Below are positions 41,324 to 50,324 of a stretch of 64,000 bases of DNA, one piece after another. How positions within the stretch are numbered: the stretch's first letter is position 1; each line of letters begins with the position of its first letter. This DNA is from Candidatus Uabimicrobium amorphum (GTDB lineage: Bacteria > Planctomycetota > Uabimicrobiia > Uabimicrobiales > Uabimicrobiaceae), in assembly GCF_009002475.1 (NCBI RefSeq), contig NZ_AP019860.1:8739547-8803546 (forward strand), read 5' to 3'. The translations under genes and the position numbers were made by a program. Below the pieces are notes generated by a model, which was not told the DNA's origin, did not search any database, and saw nothing but the letters and a program-made list of their open reading frames with translations.

Positions 41324-43366
41324 CTAACTTTCTTCGCGCCGTTCTACCAAGGTCAAAATAGTATAGACAGCAACCATTACTTCTTCTTGATTAAAAACTT
41401 CTACATCCCAATGAACAACGCCTTGCAGTTTTTGATCTTCTCTTTTTTCTTTTTCGGTTTTTTGTTTACACGTCAGTTTAACATATATTGTGTCCCCAGG
41501 ATATACTGGTTCTATAAAACGCAAATTTTCCAAGCCATAATTTGCCAAAACGGGACCTGGGGCAGGATGAACAAATAAACCTGCTGCTGCGGAAAGAACG
41601 AAGTAACCATGAGCCACACGTTTTTCAAAAAAAGAATCCTTTGCGGCAATATCGTCCATATGCGCATAAAAATAGTCACCACTAATTCCCGCAAAGTTTA
41701 CCACATCGGCTTCGGTAATGGTACGACGATGAGTGGTAAAAGATTCGCCAATTTCCAACTCGCCAAAATATTTCTGAAACGGATGAATGCGATCAGAAGT
41801 GCGCTTTGCACCACGTAGCCATTCATTGCATATTTTACTGAGCGTAGAAGGAGAACCTTGTATTGCTGTGCGTTGCATATAGTGCATCACACCGCGAATT
41901 CCGCCCATTTCCTCACCACCACCAGCGCGCCCTGGACCACCGTGTACAAGGTGCGGCAACGGAGAGCCATGGCCTGTGGACTCTTTCGCACACTCATCAT
42001 TAATAATCACAAGTCTTCCGTGATACGGTGCGACGCCAAAAACGATATCTTTGGCAACATTGTCGTCAGCGGTAAACAACGATCCAACAAGACTTCCTTT
42101 TCCGAGGCGCGCTAATTGAACGGCATCATCACTCGTTTTGTAAGGAATGACTGTACTAACAGGACCAAAAGCCTCCACGTCGTGTACTGTTGTCTGCGCA
42201 AAACCATCTTTGCAATGCAGTAAAGTCGGAGGGAAAAAAGATCCCTTATCGCGGTCAGCTCCTTTTACCTCAAACTCACCACCTCCGTACACCAGTTCAC
42301 AATCTTTTTGTAAAGTTGCGACGCGTTCAGCCACTTCCTCTACCTGAGCAGCTCCCGCCAGTGGCCCCATCTTAACACCCTCTACTTGTGGGTCACCAAT
42401 GGTAATTTTGGCTAAGGATTCCTTTAAAGCGGAGATCACGGCGTCTGTTTGACTTTCAGGAACAATTACCCGACGAATCGCCGTACATTTTTGCCCTGCT
42501 TTCACGGTCATTTCTCGTGTAACTTCTTTGATAAACAGGCGAAATTCTGCATGATCAGGAGTGACATCTGGTCCTAAAATACAGCAGTTCAAAGAATCGG
42601 CTTCCATGTTAAAACGAATGGAATTCTCCATAATTTTTGGATGTGATTTTAACATCTGCCCTGTGGAGGCCGAACCAGTAAATGTGACCACATCTTGTTC
42701 CATCAGATGATCAAAAAGATCTCCCGTGCTACCGCATATTAGCTGCAATGCACCTTCTGGAAGTATTTTCGAGTCGATCATAACTTTTACCATGCGTTCT
42801 GTTAAATAGGCGGTTAGACTTGCTGGTTTCACAATTGCAGGCATACCAGCCAAAAAGTTTGCCGCGAGTTTTTCCAACATACCCCAGCATGGAAAGTTAA
42901 AGGCATTTATATGCAGCGCAAGCCCTTCCATCGGCACACAAATATGATGACCGACAAAAGTTCCCCCTTTAGAAACAACTTCCATGTCACCGTCTACATA
43001 AAATTTTTCATCAGGAAGTTCACGACGACCTTTACTCGCATAGGTAAAAAAAGTAGAAATTCCACCTTCAATATCGATCCACGAATCAGTGCGTGTTGCC
43101 CCTGTCGCATAAGATAATCCATAGAGCTCGTCCTTGCGTTCCATCAAGTATAACGCCATGCTCTTTAGCATTCTTCCGCGTTCATGAAAAGTCATGTTGC
43201 GCAAATGCTTTCCACCCGTGTTTCGCGCATAGTTAGCCATCGCGCCAAAATCTAATCCGTCGCTAGAAATTTCTGCTATTTTTTCACCAGTAACCGCGTT
43301 GAATAGGTCTTTAGCGTTTCCTTGACTACGATGCCACTTTCCTTCAGCGTAACTATCTAATCTCAT
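41324..43366 (-). CDS. paaZ: Bifunctional oxepin-CoA hydrolase / aldehyde dehydrogenase
   Basis: The 680-residue protein joins an aldehyde dehydrogenase (about 1-520) to a MaoC-type hydratase (about 530-680). The dehydrogenase half has FPCWGMLEKLAANFLAG, FTGSASTG and the catalytic Cys in KAGQKCTAIRR (about 292-302). The hydratase half has FAGISGDYFYAHMDDIAA and RVAHGYFVLSAAAGL. This is the layout of PaaZ, which opens the ring of oxepin-CoA and oxidises the aldehyde. The genes for the monooxygenase PaaABCDE are not in the window. The start at 43366 is the family start. Confidence 0.92.
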   Translation of the reverse strand: MRLDSYAEGKWHRSQGNAKDLFNAVTGEKIAEISSDGLDFGAMANYARNTGGKHLRNMTFHERGRMLKSMALYLMERKDELYGLSYATGATRTDSWIDIEGGISTFFTYASKGRRELPDEKFYVDGDMEVVSKGGTFVGHHICVPMEGLALHINAFNFPCWGMLEKLAANFLAGMPAIVKPASLTAYLTERMVKVMIDSKILPEGALQLICGSTGDLFDHLMEQDVVTFTGSASTGQMLKSHPKIMENSIRFNMEADSLNCCILGPDVTPDHAEFRLFIKEVTREMTVKAGQKCTAIRRVIVPESQTDAVISALKESLAKITIGDPQVEGVKMGPLAGAAQVEEVAERVATLQKDCELVYGGGEFEVKGADRDKGSFFPPTLLHCKDGFAQTTVHDVEAFGPVSTVIPYKTSDDAVQLARLGKGSLVGSLFTADDNVAKDIVFGVAPYHGRLVIINDECAKESTGHGSPLPHLVHGGPGRAGGGEEMGGIRGVMHYMQRTAIQGSPSTLSKICNEWLRGAKRTSDRIHPFQKYFGELEIGESFTTHRRTITEADVVNFAGISGDYFYAHMDDIAAKDSFFEKRVAHGYFVLSAAAGLFVHPAPGPVLANYGLENLRFIEPVYPGDTIYVKLTCKQKTEKEKREDQKLQGVVHWDVEVFNQEEVMVAVYTILTLVERREES

Positions 43367-43455
43367 ATTTTTTCCTTTACACTGCCTTTTAAATATAATT
43401 TTATTATTATGCTATTTTATCCACTATCCGTCTATAAAATTTTAAGAGCCATGAC

Positions 43456-43971
43456 ATGAAAAACATAAACTACACCTTACGTAAAATACATTACTGGGGA
43501 GCAATTCTTGCCGCAATCCCTATTGTCATTGTCATTGTCACCGGTATCATGCTACAAGTAAAAAAACAGTGGGTATGGGTGCAACCCAAAACGATAAAAG
43601 GAGTTGCAAAGCAACCACAACTTTCGTTCGCGCAAATATTACAAGCCGCGACCAAAGCAGATAAGGGCATAAATAGTTGGAAAGACATTGATCGTCTAGA
43701 CGTACGTCCAAACAAAGGAATCGTAAAAGTACGTGGAAAAAACAAATGGGAAATCCAAATCGATACACAAACGGGAGAAATACGACAAATTGCCTATCGT
43801 CGCTCTGACATGATAGAAAGTATACACGACGGATCTTTTTTTCACGATCACGCGAAACTATGGTTATTTTTGCCAAGTGCGATTGTTCTTTTGATTTTAT
43901 GGATCACCGGGATATATTTATTCTTTTTACCTATATGGCGCAGAGCGAAAAAACGCCGACAGAAAAAATAA
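43456..43971 (+). CDS. PepSY-associated membrane protein
   Basis: The 171-residue protein has a helix near 12-34 (HYWGAILAAIPIVIVIVTGI), a soluble PepSY-like central domain (about 55-115: DRLDVRPNKGIVKVRG...EIQIDTQTGEIR) and a second helix (about 137-160: LWLFLPSAIVLLILWITGIY). Members of the PepSY_TM group often have two such helices and are linked to redox or iron functions, but this one has no neighbours that tell its job. Confidence 0.8.
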   Translation: MKNINYTLRKIHYWGAILAAIPIVIVIVTGIMLQVKKQWVWVQPKTIKGVAKQPQLSFAQILQAATKADKGINSWKDIDRLDVRPNKGIVKVRGKNKWEIQIDTQTGEIRQIAYRRSDMIESIHDGSFFHDHAKLWLFLPSAIVLLILWITGIYLFFLPIWRRAKKRRQKK

Positions 43972-44089
43972 CAATGTAATAAAGCTTCTTTCCAAAAGAT
44001 TGAAAATAATAAATCAATTTGTCGAAAAACTTTGTATAATAAAGAGATACAAAATGTAATAGATTCAGAATATATATATGGAGTAAGTT

Positions 44090-45568
44090 ATGAAACGTCA
44101 TATTCTTTTAATTACTTACCTTACATGTTTAGCACTTGTTATTAGTTGTAGTGCCTCCAATGGTGGCGGTGGTGGAAACAATGGTAACAATGGCAATAAT
44201 GGTGATGATGGTGAACTGGACACTAGTTTTGACAATGATGGTATTTTTATCTTCGATAGTCAAAACGCTCCCATCAACGACCGCTTTGCAGAAGGAAGAA
44301 CCCTACAAGAATTTCAACAAATAAAAGACCAAAAGCGCAATAAACTCATCGATGAGATGCAACAAACAGGATTTAACCCTATACTACAAAAACGCATCAA
44401 CAACTTACGCAACCAGTTCGATGACGAAGGATTTGCAATTGCTTTTGATAATGTCAACGATAAAATCGTCGTTGCGGGAACGTCAGAGGACAACAACAGT
44501 ATCAATCTTGTTGTTATTCGTTTAGAAGATGATGGCGACCTTGATCAAACTTTTAATAATGGTGCCGCGGTTATATTTGAAAACGCCGGTGGAAACACAA
44601 TCGCAGTAGAACTTGTGCAAATCAATGGCAATCAATCTGTCACCGTTTTTGGTAGCGTGGAAGATGTCAATACTAACGACGTCAATTTCGCTATTTTTAA
44701 TGTAGATCAAAACGGTGCCAATCCGCAGGAGTTAGTAGAAAACACCATTGATAGTGATGCCGTAGCGGGAATCGCTCTTGACGCAGGCGGTAACGCTGTT
44801 GTCGCTTTCGACGATGATGCCGACAACGACGGCAACCAGGATGATATTGTCGTGGCGCGTTTTACTGCGGGAACGGTCAATGTCGACGTCACATTTAACA
44901 ACAACACTGGTAGTACAGCCATACTAAACTCCGTTCCACAAAACATCGGAGTGAACGCTGCGGGAGATATATTTGTTTGTGGAACTCAGGGCACCAATGC
45001 GCTTATCGCCAAAATGGATAACGGAGGAGTCCTCGACGCAGGTTTCGACGGAGCAAATAACGGCAACGGCGCTGTTACTTTTACTCTAGGAGCCGCCGAT
45101 AGTTTTCAAGCGATTAACTTCGATGGCAATGACCCTGTGGTATGTGGATTTACCACAAATGCGGGAATTACCACTGTCCTTGTTGCCAAATTCGATGACG
45201 GAGACGGCGACTTGGTAAATAACTTCGGAGCCAACAACGGCTCAGCTAATTTTGAAGTTGTTGTGGGTAGTGCAACAAATGTTGGTAATGCAATTTTTAT
45301 CGATAACAACGATCTTTTTGTTGTTGGTTTTTCTGATGACGCAGGAACAAACCGCGGCTTTATCGCCTTACTAGATGACGACGGTGCCTTACAAGCTGGT
45401 TTTGGAGCAGGTGGTTTCTTCATTTCACAAGATATTGGTGGCGCAGGAAGTGCGGATGAATTCTTCGCAATCACTCAGGATTTAGATGACAACGATATAC
45501 TCGCGATAGGAACAACAGGAATTGCGGGTCAAGACGATGATTTAGTTGTTGTCAAAGTTAGTAACTAA
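44090..45568 (+). CDS. Lipoprotein with delta-60 repeats (seven-bladed-propeller type)
   Basis: The 492-residue exported protein has a lipobox (LALVISC, about 20) and a Gly/Asn-rich spacer, then repeated phrases of the DUF5122/delta-60 form: GELDTSFDNDGIFIF, GDLDQTFNNGAAVIF, GVLDAGFDG, GDLVNNFGANNG and GALQAGFGAGGFFIS. These repeats form beta-propellers at the cell surface and are of unknown function. The start at 44090 has GGAGTAAGTT. Base use is richer in GAC/AAC codons than neighbours, reflecting the Asp/Asn-rich product. Confidence 0.85.
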   Translation: MKRHILLITYLTCLALVISCSASNGGGGGNNGNNGNNGDDGELDTSFDNDGIFIFDSQNAPINDRFAEGRTLQEFQQIKDQKRNKLIDEMQQTGFNPILQKRINNLRNQFDDEGFAIAFDNVNDKIVVAGTSEDNNSINLVVIRLEDDGDLDQTFNNGAAVIFENAGGNTIAVELVQINGNQSVTVFGSVEDVNTNDVNFAIFNVDQNGANPQELVENTIDSDAVAGIALDAGGNAVVAFDDDADNDGNQDDIVVARFTAGTVNVDVTFNNNTGSTAILNSVPQNIGVNAAGDIFVCGTQGTNALIAKMDNGGVLDAGFDGANNGNGAVTFTLGAADSFQAINFDGNDPVVCGFTTNAGITTVLVAKFDDGDGDLVNNFGANNGSANFEVVVGSATNVGNAIFIDNNDLFVVGFSDDAGTNRGFIALLDDDGALQAGFGAGGFFISQDIGGAGSADEFFAITQDLDDNDILAIGTTGIAGQDDDLVVVKVSN

Positions 45569-45588
45569 AATAACCTAACCAATCTCAA

Positions 45589-45629
45589 AAAAATAGCGAC
45601 ATGGCGAACAAAGCAATGTCGCTATTTTT
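45589..45629. terminator. Bidirectional terminator between convergent genes
   Basis: AAAAATAGCGACAT (45589-45602) pairs with ATGTCGCTATTTTT (45616-45629), a 14-bp stem ending in T5 on the plus strand. It serves the delta-60 gene and the convergent yjbQ gene. Confidence 0.85.
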
Positions 45630-45644
45630 ATGTACACATGTAAT

Positions 45645-46055
45645 TCACATCACACAAACCACAATACTACGCGAATGTTCACAACGACGATGTTCAAAAA
45701 CAAAAATGCCTTGCCATGTTCCCAAACATAAACGGCCATCAACAATTGGTATGGTTTCAGACGTTCGCGTTAATACCATGCGAATATGACTCGGCATATC
45801 GTCGGCGCCTTCGTAAGTATGTGTGAAGTAGGGTAGGTTTTCGGGAACCAGTTTATCGAAAAAATTCTCCAAGTCAACACGTGCTGTAGGATCGGCATTT
45901 TCGTATATAATTAGGCTAGCACTTGTGTGTTGAATAAACACAGTGGCGACACCAGTATTTATGCCACTACGCGCAACAATATTTTGTACTTTATCTGTAA
46001 TTTCGTATGTTTTTTTTCCCGAAGTATGAATGGTTAATTTTTCCACATGAGCCAT
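45645..46055 (-). CDS. yjbQ: YjbQ/UPF0047 family protein (secondary thiamine-phosphate synthase type)
   Basis: The 136-residue protein shows the UPF0047 marks FIQHTSASLIIYENADP (about 40-56), HTYEGADDMPSHIRMVL (about 78-94) and the LGTWQGIFVFEHR end (about 111-123). Conserved His residues line a metal site. E. coli YjbQ has weak thiamine-phosphate synthase activity, but the main role is unproven. The gene for a small membrane protein ends 12 bases upstream. Confidence 0.9.
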   Translation of the reverse strand: MAHVEKLTIHTSGKKTYEITDKVQNIVARSGINTGVATVFIQHTSASLIIYENADPTARVDLENFFDKLVPENLPYFTHTYEGADDMPSHIRMVLTRTSETIPIVDGRLCLGTWQGIFVFEHRRCEHSRSIVVCVM

Positions 46056-46067
46056 ATAAATTCCTAT

Positions 46068-46466
46068 CTATTTTATGGTGTAACCGTTCTTCCATTTGTA
46101 GAAAATACCACGATAGTTGGGAGAGATAATCTGTAAAGTAATGACAAGCACCGTTGCGGGAATCTGAACCATGAGTACCGTCGTCCATGAAAAGTGCGTG
46201 TAAAAATGCACAATGATGTTACCACAAAAAACCGCCGCCCAAAGTAGTTCCAAATTGCGACGTACACGGAACACATTGCAGAATAGAAAAAAATGGCCAA
46301 CAACCAGTGGAATAATCCATGTAAAAGAAAGTAAATATGGATAAACAATATAGGTGGCCACTCCAGAAAATAATATAAAAACAACATCGACAATCGATAA
46401 ACGAAACCCTGGTTTTTTACTAGACGTTAAGGGTAGTTTTAACAATGTTTTTCTCCTGATCAACAA
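46068..46466 (-). CDS. Small membrane protein of unknown function
   Basis: The family is not recognised. The 132 residues have about four hydrophobic segments (about 24-43, 45-63, 74-88, 93-113) and a basic C-terminus. The coding region overlaps the 3' end of the YdjM-like gene by 47 bases in another frame, which argues for coupled translation or, less likely, a later ATG as the true start. Its place between yjbQ and the hydrolase gives no function. Confidence 0.6.
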   Translation of the reverse strand: MLIRRKTLLKLPLTSSKKPGFRLSIVDVVFILFSGVATYIVYPYLLSFTWIIPLVVGHFFLFCNVFRVRRNLELLWAAVFCGNIIVHFYTHFSWTTVLMVQIPATVLVITLQIISPNYRGIFYKWKNGYTIK

Positions 46467-47301
46467 CGACGTCTAAGCGACCAAAATTTGTGTTAAAATT
46501 TCGTGTACGCAAGTCACGACAGATTATCATGTTATCCACCACCTCAACAACGTGATACAGGGGTGACAACGAGTGCATCACTTGGAAATCGCGATGGGCC
46601 ACAATTTGTGGAAAATCGCAATCGTATATCTTTATACACTTTTTATCATACACTTTCTTTGAGAGTAAAGATAACTTAAAAGTCGTGACCTCTTTTTCGT
46701 CCTGTAAACTACCAAAATAAATCCACGGGATGAAGGCACTGGGAATTAAGGACAAAGTATTTGCCGGTGCATACTTTTGCGCCATTTTGCGTCCATAAGC
46801 GCGTAAAATACACATCACCAAGAAAATAGCACAAAATGTATACGAAGTGCTACGAGCAATTTCATCAGGCAACTTAGTAAAGATAAAGGTAATGTAAACT
46901 GCGCACAAAGCAATTGTTGGTGCGTCGATAAAAAACATCCATTCGTAAGCAATGCGTTTCTGAGAAAAAGGTACCAAGATCTTTATTCCATATGTGTTGG
47001 TCAAATCTAAAAGAGCATGAAATATCATTCCTAGAGCAATGCCGATAGGAAGAAAAGTCAACAGTGGGAATGCCACAGACAAAATAACAGATACCACACA
47101 TGCCGTTACCGCAATAAGAGGGACACTATGGGTATAGGTTTGGTGAAACTTCAGAAAATTATATTTGCCAAACACACGTGAAAAAGCATCGATATCCGGA
47201 AGCGTGGAACCAATAATAAAACCTGAAGCGATCACTGGACTTGTATATACAAATGGTAAGCCAATGATAGAGCCGAGCATTGCGTGGGTGACAATATCCA
47301 T
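46420..47301 (-). CDS. YdjM-like membrane-bound metal-dependent hydrolase family protein
   Basis: The 293-residue protein begins DIVTHAMLGSIIG and has LPDIDAFSR (about 41-49), FHQTYTHSVP (about 60-69) and HALLDLTNTYG (about 100-110). These His/Asp motifs, spread over four or more membrane helices, define the LexA-regulated YdjM/DUF457 group. The last 85 residues form a soluble domain not found in the shortest members. The start at 47301 is set by GGAGAA five bases before it. The 305-base gap upstream to 47607 has two inverted repeats (47351-47371; 47380-47397) and a TATAAT at 47522 for the next gene. Confidence 0.82.
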   Translation of the reverse strand: MDIVTHAMLGSIIGLPFVYTSPVIASGFIIGSTLPDIDAFSRVFGKYNFLKFHQTYTHSVPLIAVTACVVSVILSVAFPLLTFLPIGIALGMIFHALLDLTNTYGIKILVPFSQKRIAYEWMFFIDAPTIALCAVYITFIFTKLPDEIARSTSYTFCAIFLVMCILRAYGRKMAQKYAPANTLSLIPSAFIPWIYFGSLQDEKEVTTFKLSLLSKKVYDKKCIKIYDCDFPQIVAHRDFQVMHSLSPLYHVVEVVDNMIICRDLRTRNFNTNFGRLDVVVDQEKNIVKTTLNV

Positions 47302-47606
47302 GTTTTCTCCATACAACATCAAACAAATTATTGGTAACTACGACTTGAACTTCTATTATATAACAATAGAATGTGTTTGAAAATGATGATTCATTTTTGA
47401 ATATCCAATGCTCTAATCGTAGACAAATATTCCACTACAAATATGGAAAGATAAACGTCAAAAAGCCATACACAGGCAAAAAATATTTGAAATAATGCCT
47501 CAACTATGTGAGTTTTAGCGTTATAATATTTATCTTGTAAGAAAACTGAATAACAAGCGACAAAAGAAAAAAATACAACTCTGAATACTCTGCAAAGGAG
47601 AATTAC

Positions 47607-48959
47607 ATGTCTTTTGACTATGATTATGTCGTGATTGGTGGTGGAAGTGGCGGAATTGCCTCTGCGAGAAGAGCTGCAAGTTATGGAGCTAAAGTTGCTC
47701 TTGTTGAAGGCCATCGTTTGGGAGGAACATGTGTTAATGTCGGATGTGTTCCCAAAAAAATGATGCACATCGCAGCACTTCTTGGCGAATCATTAGAATA
47801 TGCACATCGTTTTGGATGGGATGTAAAGTACGGAGGGTTTGATTGGAAGTCTTTTACCCAAAAACGCGACGCGGATATTGTGCGCCTAAACGGTATATAC
47901 GAAAGAAATTTGACCAATTCGAACATTACTTTGATAAATGGATGGGCAAAATTTGTCGACTCACACACGATTGAAGTGGATGGGAAACAAATCTCAGGGA
48001 AATATGTTCTGATTGCCACAGGGGGCACACCAAACACACTAAATATTCCTGGTGTAGAGCACACCATTAACAGCGATGGCTTTTTCGAATTGCAAGAATG
48101 TCCCAAAAAAGCCGTTGTCGTCGGCGCTGGTTACATCGCTGTGGAATTAGCAGGTATATTACATGCACTTGGCTCTGAAGTCACATTAGTTGTGCGTGGT
48201 GACAAATTGTTAAAGAAATTCGATCGCGAAATCATCCAGCATTTAGAAGAATATTTACAAAAAGAGGGCCTTAAAATTCTATTCTCCTCAAATGTAACGA
48301 AGGTCGAAAAGACAGAAAGTACTCTAAAAGCAACGATCGACACAAATGGACAAAGTGAGGAACACGCAGTAGACTGTGTACTTCTTGCTGTTGGACGCAA
48401 CCCCAATGTCGACCAGTTACAACTACAAAACACCAAGGTGGAGCAAGGAGAAAAACGTGAAATTATCGCTAACGACGACGATACGACACATGACCCTGCT
48501 GTATATGCGATCGGTGATGTTGTGGGGAAACTAGAGCTCACCCCCGTGGCGATAAAATGTGGTCGATTACTTGCGGATCGTCTATTTGCCGAAAAAACGA
48601 AGTTAATGAATTACAGTTCTGTACCCACAGCAATATTTTCCCCTCTTGAAATAGGTACTTGTGGTCTAAGTGAAGAAGAAGCGGTACAGGAACATGGAGA
48701 AGAAAATATCAAAGTGTATCGTTCGCGCTTTACACCTATGATTCACAGTATTACCAAAAAAGAAGTGAAAATGGTCATGAAAATGATTGTTATCAAAGAT
48801 ACCGAAAAGGTACTGGGCATGCATCTAATTGGTCCAGACAGTGCCGAAATTATTCAAGGCTTTGGTATTGCGGTACGTCATGGCTTGACCAAAGAAGATC
48901 TCGACGATGTGGTGGCATTGCATCCTTCTGCAGCGGAAGAATTCGTAACAATGAAATAA
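47607..48959 (+). CDS. gor: Glutathione-disulfide reductase
   Basis: The 450-residue flavoenzyme has FAD-binding GGGSGGIASARRAA (about 11-24), the redox disulfide GGTCVNVGCVPKK (about 38-50), NADPH-binding GAGYIAVELAG (about 172-182) followed by an Arg-containing loop, AIGDVVGKLELTPVA (about 299) and the C-terminal HPSAAEEFVTMK of Gor-type enzymes with the active-site His. It reduces glutathione disulfide in the cytoplasm with NADPH; a closely related thiol cannot be excluded. AAAGGAG lies before the start. Confidence 0.9.
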   Translation: MSFDYDYVVIGGGSGGIASARRAASYGAKVALVEGHRLGGTCVNVGCVPKKMMHIAALLGESLEYAHRFGWDVKYGGFDWKSFTQKRDADIVRLNGIYERNLTNSNITLINGWAKFVDSHTIEVDGKQISGKYVLIATGGTPNTLNIPGVEHTINSDGFFELQECPKKAVVVGAGYIAVELAGILHALGSEVTLVVRGDKLLKKFDREIIQHLEEYLQKEGLKILFSSNVTKVEKTESTLKATIDTNGQSEEHAVDCVLLAVGRNPNVDQLQLQNTKVEQGEKREIIANDDDTTHDPAVYAIGDVVGKLELTPVAIKCGRLLADRLFAEKTKLMNYSSVPTAIFSPLEIGTCGLSEEEAVQEHGEENIKVYRSRFTPMIHSITKKEVKMVMKMIVIKDTEKVLGMHLIGPDSAEIIQGFGIAVRHGLTKEDLDDVVALHPSAAEEFVTMK

Positions 48960-48984
48960 AAAAAGGGCGTAACGCCCTTTTTTT
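48958..48984 (+). terminator. Classic rho-independent terminator after gor
   Basis: AAAAAAAGGGCG, a TAA loop and CGCCCTTTTTTT form a 12-bp stem with a T run. It can also serve the convergent gene ending at 48989. Confidence 0.92.
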
Positions 48985-48988
48985 ATTT

Positions 48989-49666
48989 TCAGGTCCCTAG
49001 AGAATCTTTTACTTTTAACAAACGATTTTGTAGTAAATCGGGAAATATATGATAATACTTTTGATTTAGAGGCGATGGGTGAGGAAGAGGTGCCAATATT
49101 ACCTTCTTCTCTAAATCACTTCCTTTGGGAGCGATGGTTATTTCAAGCTCTGCTTCATAACGATCTTCACGACGAAAAAACTCATCAGCCACTTTTTTCG
49201 TTGCGTAAGTATTAAACCACTTGAATGCTTCGTTGCCCAAAGTAATGATGTAGTCGCCTTGCCAATGTTCAAGTAACAACTCTTCTAAAAAAGGGCGAAA
49301 ACGTTTCTTCACCGCCGCAGAATAGGCCTTGTTTCCAGGTGGTTTGTAAGGAACCGTGTTGGTAAGCAACACTTTTTTCGCTGCTGCTTCCAGTTTATCC
49401 TGATCTTTGGTACTTTCTCCATGCATTGTTACATGGATACCATTGCGTACTAAACGTCCTGCAGCACCATAAAGAGGTTGTTTTGCATGAACCTCATCTT
49501 TTCCTAAGTCGCGCGCAAAAAAACACACCTTGCTTTGTAGATTACCAAAAAACAAAGTAGGTTCAAATGGATCGCGCCCCGCAGATTTATAAACTTTCTC
49601 ATCTATCGGAAAATCTTCGCGTTTTGCTTCTTCATGTACGGAAGCAATTAGCTTTTCTACACTCAT
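48989..49666 (-). CDS. Uracil-DNA glycosylase superfamily protein
   Basis: The 225-residue protein matches the UDG-like fold: VCFFARDLGKDEVHAKQPLYG (in two parts, about 46-66), LLTNTVPYKPPGN (about 98-110), ITLGNEAFKWF (about 138-148) and the end PLPHPSPLN (about 196-204), in which the HPS motif inserts into DNA in true glycosylases. It probably removes damaged bases or acts on nucleic acids; the substrate is not certain. The start at 49666 has AAAGGA before it and removes an unconserved N-terminal extension. Confidence 0.78.
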   Translation of the reverse strand: MSVEKLIASVHEEAKREDFPIDEKVYKSAGRDPFEPTLFFGNLQSKVCFFARDLGKDEVHAKQPLYGAAGRLVRNGIHVTMHGESTKDQDKLEAAAKKVLLTNTVPYKPPGNKAYSAAVKKRFRPFLEELLLEHWQGDYIITLGNEAFKWFNTYATKKVADEFFRREDRYEAELEITIAPKGSDLEKKVILAPLPHPSPLNQKYYHIFPDLLQNRLLKVKDSLGT

Positions 49667-49679
49667 ATAGTTTCCTTTG

Positions 49680-50318
49680 TTAAGATAAGATGTATTCGAA
49701 TACGACAGGTGGATTTGTCGGTTTATATGCCAAAGTACAGGTACTGGCATTGATGAATGTCGTATCTTCATTTTGACTTATGCCATAGTCTTCGTGGATG
49801 TGTCCAAAAATATGATAACGCGGTTTGATTTCCACCACTTTATTGAGCAAATCCTCGCATCCTACGGCATCGCCACGAACGATTTTGTCTCCATAACCAA
49901 GAGGAGGGCCATGCGTGATGAGTACGTTTGTATCATGAGGAATAAGTTCCCATTTACGACGAATCTCTTCTCCACGTTGTAAGTTAAATGCCCAATCAAA
50001 AAACCACGGTTGCCATGGACTCCCATAAAATTTGATACCTTCTACAACAACTTCGCTGTCTTGGAGATAAATGCAGTTTGTCAGTTCTTTTTGCGCTGCC
50101 TGTGGTTCTCTTTCAAAGCAAAAATCGTGGTTACCCGCAATCACAATTTTATGTTTATGTGGTAGTTCACCCAAAAAGTTATTAAACCTACGCACATCGC
50201 GAATCGCCCCTTTAGAAGTAATATCTCCTGCATGGATTAAAATATCTCCATCGGGAACTTCTACTTGTGGGTGGCGATTGTGCGTATCGCTAATCGCCAC
50301 TATTTTTATTTTGCCCAT
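49680..50318 (-). CDS. Calcineurin-like phosphoesterase, MPPED type
   Basis: The 212-residue protein has all metal-site blocks in order: AISDTHNRH (about 8-16), IHAGDIT (about 28-34), IAGNHDF (about 59-65), ITHGPPLGYGD (about 134-144) and FGHIHEDYG (about 170-178). This spacing fits the UPF0046/MPPED metallophosphoesterases. The substrate is unknown. It is 13 bases from the glycosylase-like gene, and the upstream lipoprotein ends close by, so the three may be transcribed together. Confidence 0.88.
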   Translation of the reverse strand: MGKIKIVAISDTHNRHPQVEVPDGDILIHAGDITSKGAIRDVRRFNNFLGELPHKHKIVIAGNHDFCFEREPQAAQKELTNCIYLQDSEVVVEGIKFYGSPWQPWFFDWAFNLQRGEEIRRKWELIPHDTNVLITHGPPLGYGDKIVRGDAVGCEDLLNKVVEIKPRYHIFGHIHEDYGISQNEDTTFINASTCTLAYKPTNPPVVFEYILS

Positions 50319-50324
50319 TCAAAG

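Noticed and set aside
47351..47397. Two small inverted repeats as a terminator or riboswitch
   Set aside because: Stems are only seven AT-rich pairs each; not enough for a separate call.
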